Assembly: GCF_900114625.1 (NCBI RefSeq)
Contig: NZ_FOZL01000001.1
Coordinates: forward strand, 2,976,001 to 3,040,000
DNA from: Granulicella pectinivorans
GTDB lineage: Bacteria; Acidobacteriota; Terriglobia; Terriglobales; Acidobacteriaceae
DNA: 64,000 bases
Direction of reading: 5' to 3'
How positions within the stretch are numbered: the stretch's first letter is position 1; each line of letters starts with the position of its first letter. The position numbers and the translations under genes were made by a program. Of this stretch, positions 43,701-52,079 are shown piece by piece. Under the pieces are notes generated by a model. The model had not been told where the DNA came from. It did not search any database and saw nothing but the letters and a program-made list of their open reading frames with translations.

Positions 43701-44132
43701 GGACTGTCGAGCACCTTCAGTGGAACGATCCTCGCCGATACCACCAATCCCGGGGCGATCGGCACACACTGCGGTTCCGCGGCGGTTCGCACGGCCTGCC
43801 TCACGACAGCGAGCTTCGCAACCGCGGCTGCACAGAGCGGCTTTGGAAATACCAAGCCGAACAGCTTCCGTGGACCTGGATTCTTCTCGGTGGCCACCCA
43901 ACTCGCCAAGGATATCAACGTGACCGAGCACAGCTACTTCGAGCTGGGTGCGGATGCCTACAACCTCTTCAACCATGTTAACTTCGCGGTGCCAGTCTCC
44001 GACGTAAACAAGGGAAGCACCTTCGGCACCATCGCTTCCGATGTGAGCGTACCAACCAGCATCTATGGCACGGGACAGGGTGCAATCGTTTCAGGACGCG
44101 TGCTTGTGGTCTTCGGCAAGTTCATCTTCTGA
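40725..44132 (+). CDS. TonB-dependent receptor, Oar-like
   Basis: A 1,135-residue outer-membrane transporter: signal peptide (VLLLLLFLVGVGAWPALAQT), carboxypeptidase-regulatory-like domain (SATITGIVTDTSGALVPKAS to about residue 125), plug region (EYVENTPVNGGDITNIAFST) and a beta barrel whose last strand is RVLVVFGKFIF. GAGGA precedes the ATG. It heads an operon with two secreted peptidases, a beta-propeller and a PLP enzyme, under a four-Cys leader, so peptide-derived sulfur (for example cysteine- or methionine-rich or thioether peptides) is a reasonable guess for its substrate. Confidence 0.9.
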   Translation: MKRLNLSRVLLLLLFLVGVGAWPALAQTLTSATITGIVTDTSGALVPKASVKATQTETGAVNTTTSNGAGEYRFPFLNPGSYLLTAESDSLSAKPVRLQLAVGQERSVTLRLGISSVQQSVEVTDTATLLQTENANNVTSYSKEYVENTPVNGGDITNIAFSTPGIRLNVGGGNTNFNVNGLPFSSVLFTVNGADIVEPYNLNNKSGSSNNTLGANDVSEASVITNAYSAQYGREAGAQVNYISKSGANQFHGNLVENYNSQIFNANDYFNNQSGTPRGRAVANQYAASLGGPVYIPHWVDLRDKLTFFVNTEGLRYALPTTGVVSLPTTAFQQYVLANVPASALPYYQQLFKVYNGAPGLSRAVNVTNGSGQLQDGTGNQGCGNKGFSGTVVPGGSGAIFGGTTGLPCAVAFRTTASSLNTEYYVDGRVDWNINTKHKLYFHISRDYGVQASSTSPLNPVFNQVSPQPWVIPQVNYTYVITPKIVNNFILNGNYYSAVTGPTDFAAAQTLLPLAFSFSDGGAGNNGLQTASTSVPNGRLGQQLGIIDDFSWERGRHTLQFGVNNRNNRISSTANKSGSVIGTYAFGSLADFASGSIVDSKNLNSFTQGFPVLPSVHIRVDSLGFYGQDEWKLRDNLSVTFGARFEYQGNPSCKENCYSRANTVFLGSGYSNSAATPYNATLQTGINKDFQQFEGVITEPRFGFAYSPFGKGKTVVRGGIGLFANTIAASITASVFGNAPYKFTPKVTTGSVGLSSNAGSSQANAIASANAFQNGFANGSTFAQLSAAVPNFSQPTLYVNPNKFHTIKVLEWSLEIEHPLTTHDVVSATYSGTHGYNEPLTNSAANGSSTSGFGGLAKTNPDPRFSTVSQIYDTGYSWYNGLTLLERHAFRYHFQGQISYTWSKALALTTIYNPTAYSVGTLTPTGSVTDNYGPTNFDTRHNLSADLVYSTPKFSNHLLNRTVGGWKTGSKLYLYSGRPFTVTDTGINGSTHGLSSTFSGTILADTTNPGAIGTHCGSAAVRTACLTTASFATAAAQSGFGNTKPNSFRGPGFFSVATQLAKDINVTEHSYFELGADAYNLFNHVNFAVPVSDVNKGSTFGTIASDVSVPTSIYGTGQGAIVSGRVLVVFGKFIF

Positions 44133-44200
44133 CCTTCTCCGTTCGCCGTCACGCGTGTATGCGTGGCGGCGAACCCAGCCCGATGGATGGGAGACACATC

Positions 44201-46060
44201 ATGAAAAAACTTTTTATCGCCTTCCTGTTTCTATCGCCGGCCCTGTTGGCCGGTCAGACAACCACGCTCACACTGGACGATATTCTTAGCCCTGCCGCCG
44301 CAGGTGGCGGACGCCGGGGCAACGGAGCGGAATCTCTCCGCTCACCGGATGGAAAGCATATCGCATACATTAACCAAGGCAACGTATGGGTATCCTCGCT
44401 CTCCGGAGGTGACGCCGTCCAGATTACGCATGACGCCAAGGGCCCAGGTGATCCACGTGGCGCAACGGATCATCACCCACAGTGGAACCCGAATGGGAAA
44501 TGGATCCTGTACGAGTCCGGCTCAAAGGGCTACAACGAGCTCTATGCCGTGAGCGAAGACGGTACGGCCCGCACCCTCATCGCTGCGACGGAGATCTATC
44601 ACGGCGCCGATGCGATCGCGGTCAACGTAGCGCAGGATAGAGGCGATGCAGTCTCTTCGGATCGCTTCGACCCACATCCTCTGTGGTCGCCGGACGGAAC
44701 AAGAATCTCCTATACAGAGCGCTCGCGCGAGCACTTTTCGGGCAAGCTCAAGGTCCTCCCGTTCGATCAGCAGAAGGGCGCCGCTGCGGGTGAAGCCCTG
44801 GATCTCTATGTCGCCAAAAACGACCCCGGTGGCGCATGGGCCATCAACACTGCGGCATGGTCGCCTGACAGCAGCACGCTGGCAGTCGTCCTGCAGGAGA
44901 CGCACTGGGACAAAATCTGGCTCATCCCATCCAAGGGCGGCAAACCGAAGGAGTTGACCTTTGGGACAGGAGAGGACGAACAGCCCATCTACTCACCCGA
45001 CGGGCGCTGGATCGCCTTTGAATCCAATCGTGGTCTCGCCGAGCAACGCCATGTCTGGCTCGTGCCTGCGGGCGGTGGCGAGCCTCATCGCCTTACCAAC
45101 CTTGACGGTATCGAAGCGGAGCCGCAATGGTCTACCGACAGCAAGAGCATCACGTTCACACAGCGCACCACGCTGGGAGCGACCGCTCACTATGTTGCAT
45201 CGGTAGAAGGCAAGCAAGCTCCGCAACTCGCCGGCGAGGTGAGGCACTCGAAGTTCGAGAACATCGGCATCACCCCGGAGGTAGTTCACTACAAGAGCAA
45301 GGATGGACTTGCGATCGCCGGCATTCTCTATAAACCCGCGGGGTATAAGAATGACGTTCGTTATCCTGCGGTGATTCTGGCGCATGGCGGTCCCGAAGGT
45401 CAGGTTATGTTAAGCGTCGCGGCGTGGTCCCTTTATCTGGCCGACCAGGGGTATGTTGTGCTGGAGCCGAACTTCCGGGGGAGCACGGGATATGGCGAGC
45501 GCTTCCGCAACGCAAATGTGGAAGACTCCGGCGGCGGAGAGATCGATGACATTGCCGCGTCTGTGAAGTATCTGGTCGACACGGGCCTGGCTGATGCCAA
45601 GCGAGTAGGCATCTCCGGTGGAAGCCACGGAGGCACGGTCGTTGCGAACGCTGTAGCCAAACTGCCCGATACTTTCGCCGTCGGTATTGAGAAGTTCGGA
45701 GTGGTCGACCGCGCTCTCTTTCTGCGCTATACCAACCGCAATTCCGCCATCCGATGGGAGACCAAGATGGGCGGACCACCGGACAAGAAGCCTGCCGTAT
45801 ATCGGAAGGCGAACGTACTGCCGGACGTGGCACACATCAAGGCTCCCTTATTGATTCTGCATGGTGAGGAAGATCCGCAAGTGCCTCCGCAGGAGTCGCA
45901 GGAGTTTACGGCTGCGCTGAAGCAAGCCGGGAAGACCTTCAGCTATACGACCTACCCAAACGAAGGACATGGCTTTCAGCAACTGGAACATCGCAGGGAT
46001 GCCGACGAACGTGAGCTTGCGTTCTTGAACAGGTACCTGATGCCAAATTCAGCACAATAA
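44201..46060 (+). CDS. secreted S9-family peptidase (prolyl oligopeptidase/acylaminoacyl-peptidase type)
   Basis: A 619-residue exported serine peptidase. Signal peptide MKKLFIAFLFLSPALLAGQ. Residues about 40-350 hold TolB/PD40 beta-propeller repeats (SPDGKHIAYINQGNVWVSSL, HHPQWNPNGKWILYESG, YSPDGRWIAFESN). The C-terminal alpha/beta hydrolase carries the triad S475 in SGGSHGG, D558 in HGEEDPQVP and H590 in NEGHGFQQ, with an oxyanion-region HGGPEGQ. It removes dipeptides or short peptides from oligopeptides. GGGAGA precedes the ATG at 44201. It works with the next gene (M28) to degrade peptides, either before import by the TonB receptor or in the periplasm. Confidence 0.9.
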   Translation: MKKLFIAFLFLSPALLAGQTTTLTLDDILSPAAAGGGRRGNGAESLRSPDGKHIAYINQGNVWVSSLSGGDAVQITHDAKGPGDPRGATDHHPQWNPNGKWILYESGSKGYNELYAVSEDGTARTLIAATEIYHGADAIAVNVAQDRGDAVSSDRFDPHPLWSPDGTRISYTERSREHFSGKLKVLPFDQQKGAAAGEALDLYVAKNDPGGAWAINTAAWSPDSSTLAVVLQETHWDKIWLIPSKGGKPKELTFGTGEDEQPIYSPDGRWIAFESNRGLAEQRHVWLVPAGGGEPHRLTNLDGIEAEPQWSTDSKSITFTQRTTLGATAHYVASVEGKQAPQLAGEVRHSKFENIGITPEVVHYKSKDGLAIAGILYKPAGYKNDVRYPAVILAHGGPEGQVMLSVAAWSLYLADQGYVVLEPNFRGSTGYGERFRNANVEDSGGGEIDDIAASVKYLVDTGLADAKRVGISGGSHGGTVVANAVAKLPDTFAVGIEKFGVVDRALFLRYTNRNSAIRWETKMGGPPDKKPAVYRKANVLPDVAHIKAPLLILHGEEDPQVPPQESQEFTAALKQAGKTFSYTTYPNEGHGFQQLEHRRDADERELAFLNRYLMPNSAQ

Positions 46061-46113
46061 CGGATGCGGTCCAGGATTTGGACGATGAGACCCGGACCGC
46101 AACAGGAGTTCTT

Positions 46114-47784
46114 ATGCAACGCATTCAATTTTTAGCGTGCGCCTCAGCGTGCGTCTTCGCGACAACTTTGGCAGGATCGGCGCAGCATCCGGTTGGAGCT
46201 AGCTATGACCCCGGAATACGCGCAGAGACAGCGGAGTCAAAACTCCAGGAGCAAGCAGCCGAGGACGCGTGGCTCGCGCATCTGCAGGTACTTGCAAGCG
46301 ATGATTTGCAGGGGCGCAGAACAGGGACGCCCGAGTTTCTTCGCGCGGTGGAATACGTTGAGTCTCGGTTTAAGGCTATTGGTTTGAAGCCGGCTGGAAC
46401 GGAGGGATTCAGACAATCCGTTGGCTTCCGCACGATTGCGGCCGACAACGAGCACTCCACGTTTGAACTCTTTCCAGCCAATGGTCCGAGCAAGGTCTTG
46501 AAGCCAGGAAGCGACGTGACACTAAGTCCACATGTCGAAGGGGCAACTCCTGTTGCTGCCGCAGCAGTCTTTGCCGGTTATGGCTTCGCAGTGCCAGCGC
46601 TTGGCTTCGACGATTTGAAAGGCTTGGACCTCCGCGGCAAGATCGCTGTCGTTCTTGCAGGTTCTCCACCGTCCATACATGGTCCGCTGAAAGCCTACTA
46701 TCGCACGGCGGCGGAGCGTTGGAAGGGCCTAAAGGCCGCGGGTGCGGTTGGAATCATCACCATCTCTGAGCCGCGCCGATTGAATGGCAATGCAGGAGCG
46801 GCCCCGAGGGCCGCCTTCGAAGCAGGACCGCAAGTCGTGCTCTCGGATCCAGGCGTGGATTCGCTGCTTGGGTTGCATCTCAGCGCGACTCTTACCTCCG
46901 AGCACGCTCAAGAACTCTTCGAAGGTTCTGGGCATTCGATTCAGGAGCTATTCTCGCTTGCTGAAGAAGGGACGCCGCTTCCCAGATTTCCCCTCACTGT
47001 TTCGATACATGCGGCGACGATTGTTCATGAAGTCGCAAACGTAGAATCTCCAAACGTAGTCGCCTTGCTTGAGGGCAGCGATCCGAAGCTCAAACATGAG
47101 TTCCTCGTGCTCAGTGCTCATCTCGATCATCTCGGCGTGGGACGCGCGGTCAACGGAGACTCCATTTACAACGGCGCAATGGACAATGCCGCAGGCATCG
47201 CCTCCTTGGTTGAGACGGCCAAGTCTCTCGCGAAAGGTCCGCGTCCGAAGCGTTCTGTCATCTTTCTCGCCCTGACTGGAGAAGAAGAAGGCGAGCTGGG
47301 ATCGCAATTTTATGCGCGATATCCAACGGTGATGCGAAGCAAGATCATCGCTGATCTCAACATGGATATGTATCTGCCGCTCTTCCCTCTCCGGTTCCTG
47401 GAAGTGCAGGGCCTCGGTGAGTCGACACTAGGAAACGACGCGCGCGCTGCCGCCCAGCGTAACGACATCGAGGTCCAGTTCGATAAGCAGCCGGATGAGA
47501 ATCGCTTCATCCGTTCGGACCAGGCGAGCTTCGTCAAGTATGGCATCCCAGCGCTGGCGTTCAAGTTCGGATGGCTTCCTGATACACCTGAACAGAAGGC
47601 TTTCAACGAATGGATCAAGACTCGCTATCACCATGCGGACGACGATCTCAAGCAACCGATTGATAAGGCGGCGGCAGTCCATTTCGATCGTGTGCTGCTC
47701 GCTCTTGCACTCCGTGTTGCCAATGCGCCGACGAAGCCGGCATGGTACCCAGAGAGCTTCTTCAGCACGATTCCGAGGTCTTAG
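46114..47784 (+). CDS. secreted M28-family zinc aminopeptidase
   Basis: A 556-residue exported metallopeptidase. Signal peptide (MQRIQFLACASACVFATTLA, cleavage near GSAQ); a PA-domain insertion at about residues 150-260 (AVFAGYGFAVPALGFDDLKG); catalytic M28 domain with metal ligands in SAHLDHLG (His), GAMDNAAGIA (Asp), LTGEEEGELGS (catalytic and ligand Glu), ADLNMDM (Asp) and RYHHADDD (His). All five positions are present. It releases N-terminal amino acids from peptides. AGGAG lies before the ATG at 46114. Its stop overlaps the GTG of the following beta-propeller gene. Confidence 0.9.
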   Translation: MQRIQFLACASACVFATTLAGSAQHPVGASYDPGIRAETAESKLQEQAAEDAWLAHLQVLASDDLQGRRTGTPEFLRAVEYVESRFKAIGLKPAGTEGFRQSVGFRTIAADNEHSTFELFPANGPSKVLKPGSDVTLSPHVEGATPVAAAAVFAGYGFAVPALGFDDLKGLDLRGKIAVVLAGSPPSIHGPLKAYYRTAAERWKGLKAAGAVGIITISEPRRLNGNAGAAPRAAFEAGPQVVLSDPGVDSLLGLHLSATLTSEHAQELFEGSGHSIQELFSLAEEGTPLPRFPLTVSIHAATIVHEVANVESPNVVALLEGSDPKLKHEFLVLSAHLDHLGVGRAVNGDSIYNGAMDNAAGIASLVETAKSLAKGPRPKRSVIFLALTGEEEGELGSQFYARYPTVMRSKIIADLNMDMYLPLFPLRFLEVQGLGESTLGNDARAAAQRNDIEVQFDKQPDENRFIRSDQASFVKYGIPALAFKFGWLPDTPEQKAFNEWIKTRYHHADDDLKQPIDKAAAVHFDRVLLALALRVANAPTKPAWYPESFFSTIPRS

Positions 47785-49049
47785 TGTTGCGATATTTTCA
47801 TTTGCTTACGGTCTCCGCCCAGCGTATGTTCTTATTCTTTGCTCTTGCCTCGTGGGTTCATCTTGCCCAGTCTCAACGCGTTGTAACCAAGGCATACCCC
47901 ACCCTGGGAAACCCTACGACAGCGCTGGCGACATTCGATGGTAGATTCGTTTTTGTCTCGGTTACGAACGTCGGCGCTGCGAATTTCAAGGGACCGGATG
48001 CGGCCGCAGGGAGCCGGAGCGATGTCGTGTCCGGGATCCAAGTCTTTCGCGTGAAGAAAGGTCGGCTTTTGCCCGAGACCTTCGTGCGTGTAGGAGGCAA
48101 GGGGGCCAACGGGTTGGTTCTGCTTCCCGGGAGTAAGACACTGGTCGTCGGAGCAGGAGATGCGGGAGTCGCGTTTCTCGATGTACATGATGCAATTCGT
48201 GGCAGGGGAGTGCCAATCTTCGTCAGTCAAGGAGCGGAAGCAGGCGTCTTTGATGTTGTCGCCAGTAGGGACGGACGATACGTTTTTTCGGCGAATGAGT
48301 ACGGCGTTGTGGATGAACAACGCGGAAGTGTCGGTGTGATCGCGACTAACATTGATGTTTCGGGACGTGTTCATGAGCCAAAAGCGGTTGGCCGGATTGC
48401 GATGGGAGATGTTGTTCCCAGCATCACCATTTCGCCTGACGGGTCCCGGCTTTACGTGGCAACCGAACTGCTGCCCGCACATCGGACGGTCACTGTAGCT
48501 GGAGCGGACAACCCCGCTTTAGCGAAGCAAGACTGCGTGCAGAAGAAGGGAACAGCTGCGCACGGTAATGGCTTTATCTCTGTAATCGACGTGGGTCGTG
48601 CGATCAGTCATCCAACAGTCGAAGCGATTCTGTCTCGCGTCGCTTCCGGCTGCTCCCCGGTGCGGATCGCCGAATCAAACGATATGTCTTCTCTCTATGT
48701 CAGTGCTCGCGGCGACAACGCAGTACTGGAATTCGACGTGAAGAAGCTGGAATCGAATCCTGTCAATGCATTTCGGCAAACGATGGCAACCGGTGGGCAC
48801 GCTCCAGTCGGTCTTCGTCTCTTTCAGCACGATCAATGGCTGGCGGTCGCAAACTCCAACCGATTCTCGGATGTGGACGGTACGCTTGCGTTTCTCAAGC
48901 TGCGTGCTCCCTCAGCCAAGCCTTTGCTTGTGTCCGCCGGAACCTTCCCGAGAAACATCGGCCTCGCCCACGATGCAGGCATTCTTTACCTGACTAACTA
49001 CACCTCGCGGACCTTGCAGGTTATAGATAGCAAAGGGATCGCTCAGTAG
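47784..49049 (+). CDS. exported YVTN-like beta-propeller protein
   Basis: About 421 residues, GTG start overlapping the upstream stop (TAGTG). N-terminal hydrophobic export segment (MFLFFALASWVHLAQSQ). The mature protein is made of repeated blade-like units: TALATFDGRFVFVSVTN, VVASRDGRYVFSANEYGVVD, SITISPDGSRLYVATELL, SSLYVSARGDNAVLEFDVKK and AHDAGILYLTNYTSRTLQVI, as in seven-bladed lactonase/YVTN propellers. No enzyme motif is clear. It may be a binding scaffold in the peptide-uptake operon. Confidence 0.75.
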   Translation: MLRYFHLLTVSAQRMFLFFALASWVHLAQSQRVVTKAYPTLGNPTTALATFDGRFVFVSVTNVGAANFKGPDAAAGSRSDVVSGIQVFRVKKGRLLPETFVRVGGKGANGLVLLPGSKTLVVGAGDAGVAFLDVHDAIRGRGVPIFVSQGAEAGVFDVVASRDGRYVFSANEYGVVDEQRGSVGVIATNIDVSGRVHEPKAVGRIAMGDVVPSITISPDGSRLYVATELLPAHRTVTVAGADNPALAKQDCVQKKGTAAHGNGFISVIDVGRAISHPTVEAILSRVASGCSPVRIAESNDMSSLYVSARGDNAVLEFDVKKLESNPVNAFRQTMATGGHAPVGLRLFQHDQWLAVANSNRFSDVDGTLAFLKLRAPSAKPLLVSAGTFPRNIGLAHDAGILYLTNYTSRTLQVIDSKGIAQ

Positions 49050-49081
49050 GAGCATCCCTCCGATTGGAGTTTCAAGAAAAC

Positions 49082-50272
49082 ATGCCTCAGATCGCATACC
49101 TGGAATGTGTCCGTTGCCACGCCCAAATCTCTGCTGAAAAGCCACAAACCGTTCATGCTGGTTGCCCGGTTCAGCCACCTGGATCCTTGTATGTTCGTTA
49201 CGATCTCACCACACTCGAAGGCACGAACCCTGACGAGGTGATTGCAAGCACCGCGGGTGCACCTTGGCGTGGCATGTGGCGGTATAGCGCCGTCTTGCCC
49301 GACGTTAAACCCGTTACTCTGGGCGAGGGGTGGACCCCGATGCTGCATAGCAAGCGCTTAACGAACGCTTATCTCAAGGAAGAAGGCACCAATCCTACGG
49401 GCACATTCAAAGCGCGTGGTCTATCGCTGGCAGTGAGCATGGCAAAGCAGTACGGACTACGTAAGCTTGCGGTTCCGTCCGCAGGCAATGCCGCCGGTGC
49501 GCTCGCGGCTTATGCTGCCGCGGCGGACATAGAAGCGCATATCTTTATGCCCCGAGATGTGCCGTTTGCCAACTACGTTGAAGCGATAGCCTATGGCGCA
49601 AAAGTCACTCTCGTGGACGGTCTGATCTCTGACTGCGCCCGGATCGTAGCCGAACGAAGGGAGGAGGAAGGCTGGTTCGATATCTCAACTTTGAAGGAGC
49701 CGTTTCGCGTGGAAGGCAAGAAGACCATGGGATACGAACTGGTTGAGCAACTCGGCTGGGAATATCCCGAAGCTGTCTTCTATCCAACCGGTGGCGGCGT
49801 AGGGCTTATCGGCATGTGGAAGGCCTTCGAAGAGATGGAACAATTAGGTTGGGTAAAACCCGGGAAACGTCCGCGAATGATCGCGGTGCAGGCCGCGGGT
49901 TGCGCGCCAGTGACTCGTGCCTACGAGCAGAACGACAATGCCAGCCAGATGTGGCAGAATGCTGCAACGTTCGCTTCCGGTTTGCGTGTGCCCAAGCCCT
50001 ATGGGGACCACATCATACTCGACATCCTTAGAGCTTCCGATGGAATCGCACTGTCTGTGAGTGACGAAGACATTTTGAACTCAATCCTGGATTGGGCGAA
50101 GTACGAGGGGATCTTTCTCTCTCCGGAAGGAGCGTCTGTAACAGCAGCCTACGACCAACTCATTGCAAACGGCGTTCTCAGTCCTGAGGATAAGGTCGTG
50201 CTATTCAACACAGGTTCTGGGCTGAAGTACACCGATGTGACCTCGAACGCGATGGGATTGGTGCGACCTTGA
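49082..50272 (+). CDS. threonine synthase-like PLP enzyme with N-terminal Cys-rich ribbon
   Basis: A 396-residue fold-type II PLP enzyme. The N-terminus has a zinc-ribbon-like Cys set (LECVRCHAQIS, HAGCPVQPP); K110 in NPTGTFKARG should hold PLP; AVPSAGNAAGALAAYAAAAD and YPTGGGVGLIGMWKAFEEM bind substrate and phosphate; NTGSGLKYTDV is near the end. This is the threonine synthase (ThrC) pattern: O-phosphohomoserine to threonine. It is cytosolic and at the end of a Cys-leader-controlled operon of uptake and peptidase genes, so a beta/gamma-elimination or replacement on a sulfur amino acid is an alternative. The ATG at 49082 is chosen over an upstream TTG. Confidence 0.8.
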   Translation: MPQIAYLECVRCHAQISAEKPQTVHAGCPVQPPGSLYVRYDLTTLEGTNPDEVIASTAGAPWRGMWRYSAVLPDVKPVTLGEGWTPMLHSKRLTNAYLKEEGTNPTGTFKARGLSLAVSMAKQYGLRKLAVPSAGNAAGALAAYAAAADIEAHIFMPRDVPFANYVEAIAYGAKVTLVDGLISDCARIVAERREEEGWFDISTLKEPFRVEGKKTMGYELVEQLGWEYPEAVFYPTGGGVGLIGMWKAFEEMEQLGWVKPGKRPRMIAVQAAGCAPVTRAYEQNDNASQMWQNAATFASGLRVPKPYGDHIILDILRASDGIALSVSDEDILNSILDWAKYEGIFLSPEGASVTAAYDQLIANGVLSPEDKVVLFNTGSGLKYTDVTSNAMGLVRP

Positions 50273-50327
50273 TAGTCGCTCGCAGCTTGACGAGTGGCCG
50301 GACCCGTGAGATCGTTGAATTCAACCG

Positions 50328-50414
50328 ATGAATTATTTCTATCAGCCCGCTGCTCGTTTCTGTTGTCGCTCTGCGATGCAGTCCCGTGGTGCGGCAGGCG
50401 TCTTCTCGGCTTAA
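50328..50414 (+). CDS. Cys-run leader peptide (28 aa) for sulfatase operon
   Basis: A 28-codon ORF starting MNYFYQPAARFCCRSAMQ, with Cys-Cys at positions 12-13. TTGACG (50287-50292) and a weak GATCGT (50310-50315) lie upstream; the ATG is 12 nt after the latter. A strong terminator follows at 50448-50475, before the sulfatase start at 50503. Confidence 0.75.
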   Translation: MNYFYQPAARFCCRSAMQSRGAAGVFSA

Positions 50415-50447
50415 CCGAAATCAATCGGTCCTGAGTTTCTCCTTACC

Positions 50448-50475
50448 CGCCCACTCCCCGTGGGCGTTTCTTTTT
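50448..50475 (+). terminator. attenuator-type intrinsic terminator
   Basis: CGCCCAC (50448-50454), loop TCCCC, GTGGGCG (50460-50466), then TTTCTTTTT. It is placed between the Cys leader stop and the sulfatase gene. Confidence 0.85.
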
Positions 50476-50502
50476 GCAAGCGTCCGATCCTCCCTCAACA
50501 AC

Positions 50503-51912
50503 ATGGAGTTACGCTTGCAGAATCAGACTCGCAGGAACTTTATTTGGACATCGCTCGCCGCCACCTCTGGAGTCGCGCTTGGTGCATCCAGGCTGAAGGC
50601 CTCGAGCCGCCGTCCGAATATCATCTTCATCCTCGCCGATGACATGGGTTATGGGGACCCCAGCGTCTATGGCCAGAAAAAGTTCCGCACGCCGAACATC
50701 GATCGTCTTGCCGCCGAGGGGCTTCGCTTCACCCAGGCCTATGCGGGAGCGCCAGTGTGCGCTCCATCCCGCAGCACGCTGATGACGGGTCTCCACGGCG
50801 GCCACACACGGGTTCGGGACAACTTCGCTCTCGCTGGTGGTCACATGGGTTACAAGGGCAAGGAGGAGATTCGGCGTGCCAGTCTCACTCCGGAAGACCA
50901 CACCATCGCGGACTACCTCTCGAAGAGCGGCTACGCGACCGGCCTGATGGGGAAGTGGCATCTCGACGGGTACGATCCCGCGGCCATTCCTACACGCCAC
51001 GGTTTCGGCACCTTCAAGGGGTGGCTGACCCAGACCGGAAGCACGCAAGGTTACTTCCCGGCACAGCGTTACGACAATGAACGTCTCATCGATCTTCCTG
51101 AGAATGCCAACGGCAAGCAGGGGCGATATGGGACAAATATCGTTACAGAAGACTCAGTCGCCTATATCAAGCAACATGCGGCGCAACCCTTCTTCCTCTA
51201 CGTCGCCTACGACGCTCCGCACAGCCCATATCTCGCGCCGGACTTCGCCTCCTATGCGAACGAGCCATGGGAGGACGATGAGAAGACCTATGCTGCCATG
51301 ATCGAATATCTCGACAAGGGGATCGGGCGTATCGTCGAGACCGTGAAGGCTGCCGGTATCGACCAGGAGACGATCATCTTCTTCGCCTCCGACAACGGCC
51401 CTCGCTCAGAACCCACCCCCGAACAGACCAAGGTGATCGACTTCTTCGATTCCAACGGCCCGCTCCACGGATACAAGCGCGATATGTATGAAGGTGGCAT
51501 CCGCGATCCGCTCATCGTCCGTTGGCCCGGTCACATTCCCGCAGACCGCACCACGGATGTTCCGACCTTCTTTCCCGACTTTGTCCCCACTGTGCTCGAT
51601 CTCGCGGGCGTACCGGCCGAGCGCACCGACGGCATCAGCCTTAGGCCCTATCTTCTTCACCCTGACTTGAAAGTCCCTGACCGTCTCCTTTATTGGGAGT
51701 TCTACGAGCCAAGCTTCGAGCAGGCGGTTAGGTGGGGCAAATGGAAGGCAGTTCGTCACGGTCGCAGAGGGCCTCTGGAACTCTACGACCTCACCCTTGA
51801 TCCAGCGGAGAAGACCGACATCGCTGCACAACACCCTGACGTGGTGGCGCGTATCGAGCAGCATATCCGTGCCAATCATGCCGCGTCCACAGAGTATCCG
51901 GACCCCGTGTAA
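50503..51912 (+). CDS. Tat-exported sulfatase (formylglycine type)
   Basis: A 469-residue arylsulfatase-family enzyme that hydrolyses sulfate esters, releasing sulfate. A twin-arginine-like signal (TRRNFIWTSLAATSGVALGA) precedes PNIIFILADDMGYGDPSVYG (metal-binding Asp pair) and the sulfatase signature VCAPSRSTLMTG, whose C86 is converted to formylglycine by a partner enzyme. GYATGLMGKWHLDG and FFASDNGPRSE complete the metal and sulfate site. A TTG at 50515 with GGAG at good spacing is a likely alternative start, 12 bp downstream. It is the first gene of a sulfatase-TonB-sulfatase operon behind a Cys leader and terminator. Confidence 0.9.
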   Translation: MELRLQNQTRRNFIWTSLAATSGVALGASRLKASSRRPNIIFILADDMGYGDPSVYGQKKFRTPNIDRLAAEGLRFTQAYAGAPVCAPSRSTLMTGLHGGHTRVRDNFALAGGHMGYKGKEEIRRASLTPEDHTIADYLSKSGYATGLMGKWHLDGYDPAAIPTRHGFGTFKGWLTQTGSTQGYFPAQRYDNERLIDLPENANGKQGRYGTNIVTEDSVAYIKQHAAQPFFLYVAYDAPHSPYLAPDFASYANEPWEDDEKTYAAMIEYLDKGIGRIVETVKAAGIDQETIIFFASDNGPRSEPTPEQTKVIDFFDSNGPLHGYKRDMYEGGIRDPLIVRWPGHIPADRTTDVPTFFPDFVPTVLDLAGVPAERTDGISLRPYLLHPDLKVPDRLLYWEFYEPSFEQAVRWGKWKAVRHGRRGPLELYDLTLDPAEKTDIAAQHPDVVARIEQHIRANHAASTEYPDPV

Positions 51913-52079
51913 ACAACCTATGACAAGCTCACTTCCCAACCCGGTGCGCCATAGAACGGACCATCTGCTCTGTCCATGTTATCGCTGTCGTTTCTAACTG
52001 CCTGCCTTCCTCAAACTTGCAAACCCTAACGCGTCCAAGAACGCGCCTATCGACGTATGTCTCATTGAAAGGAACTACC

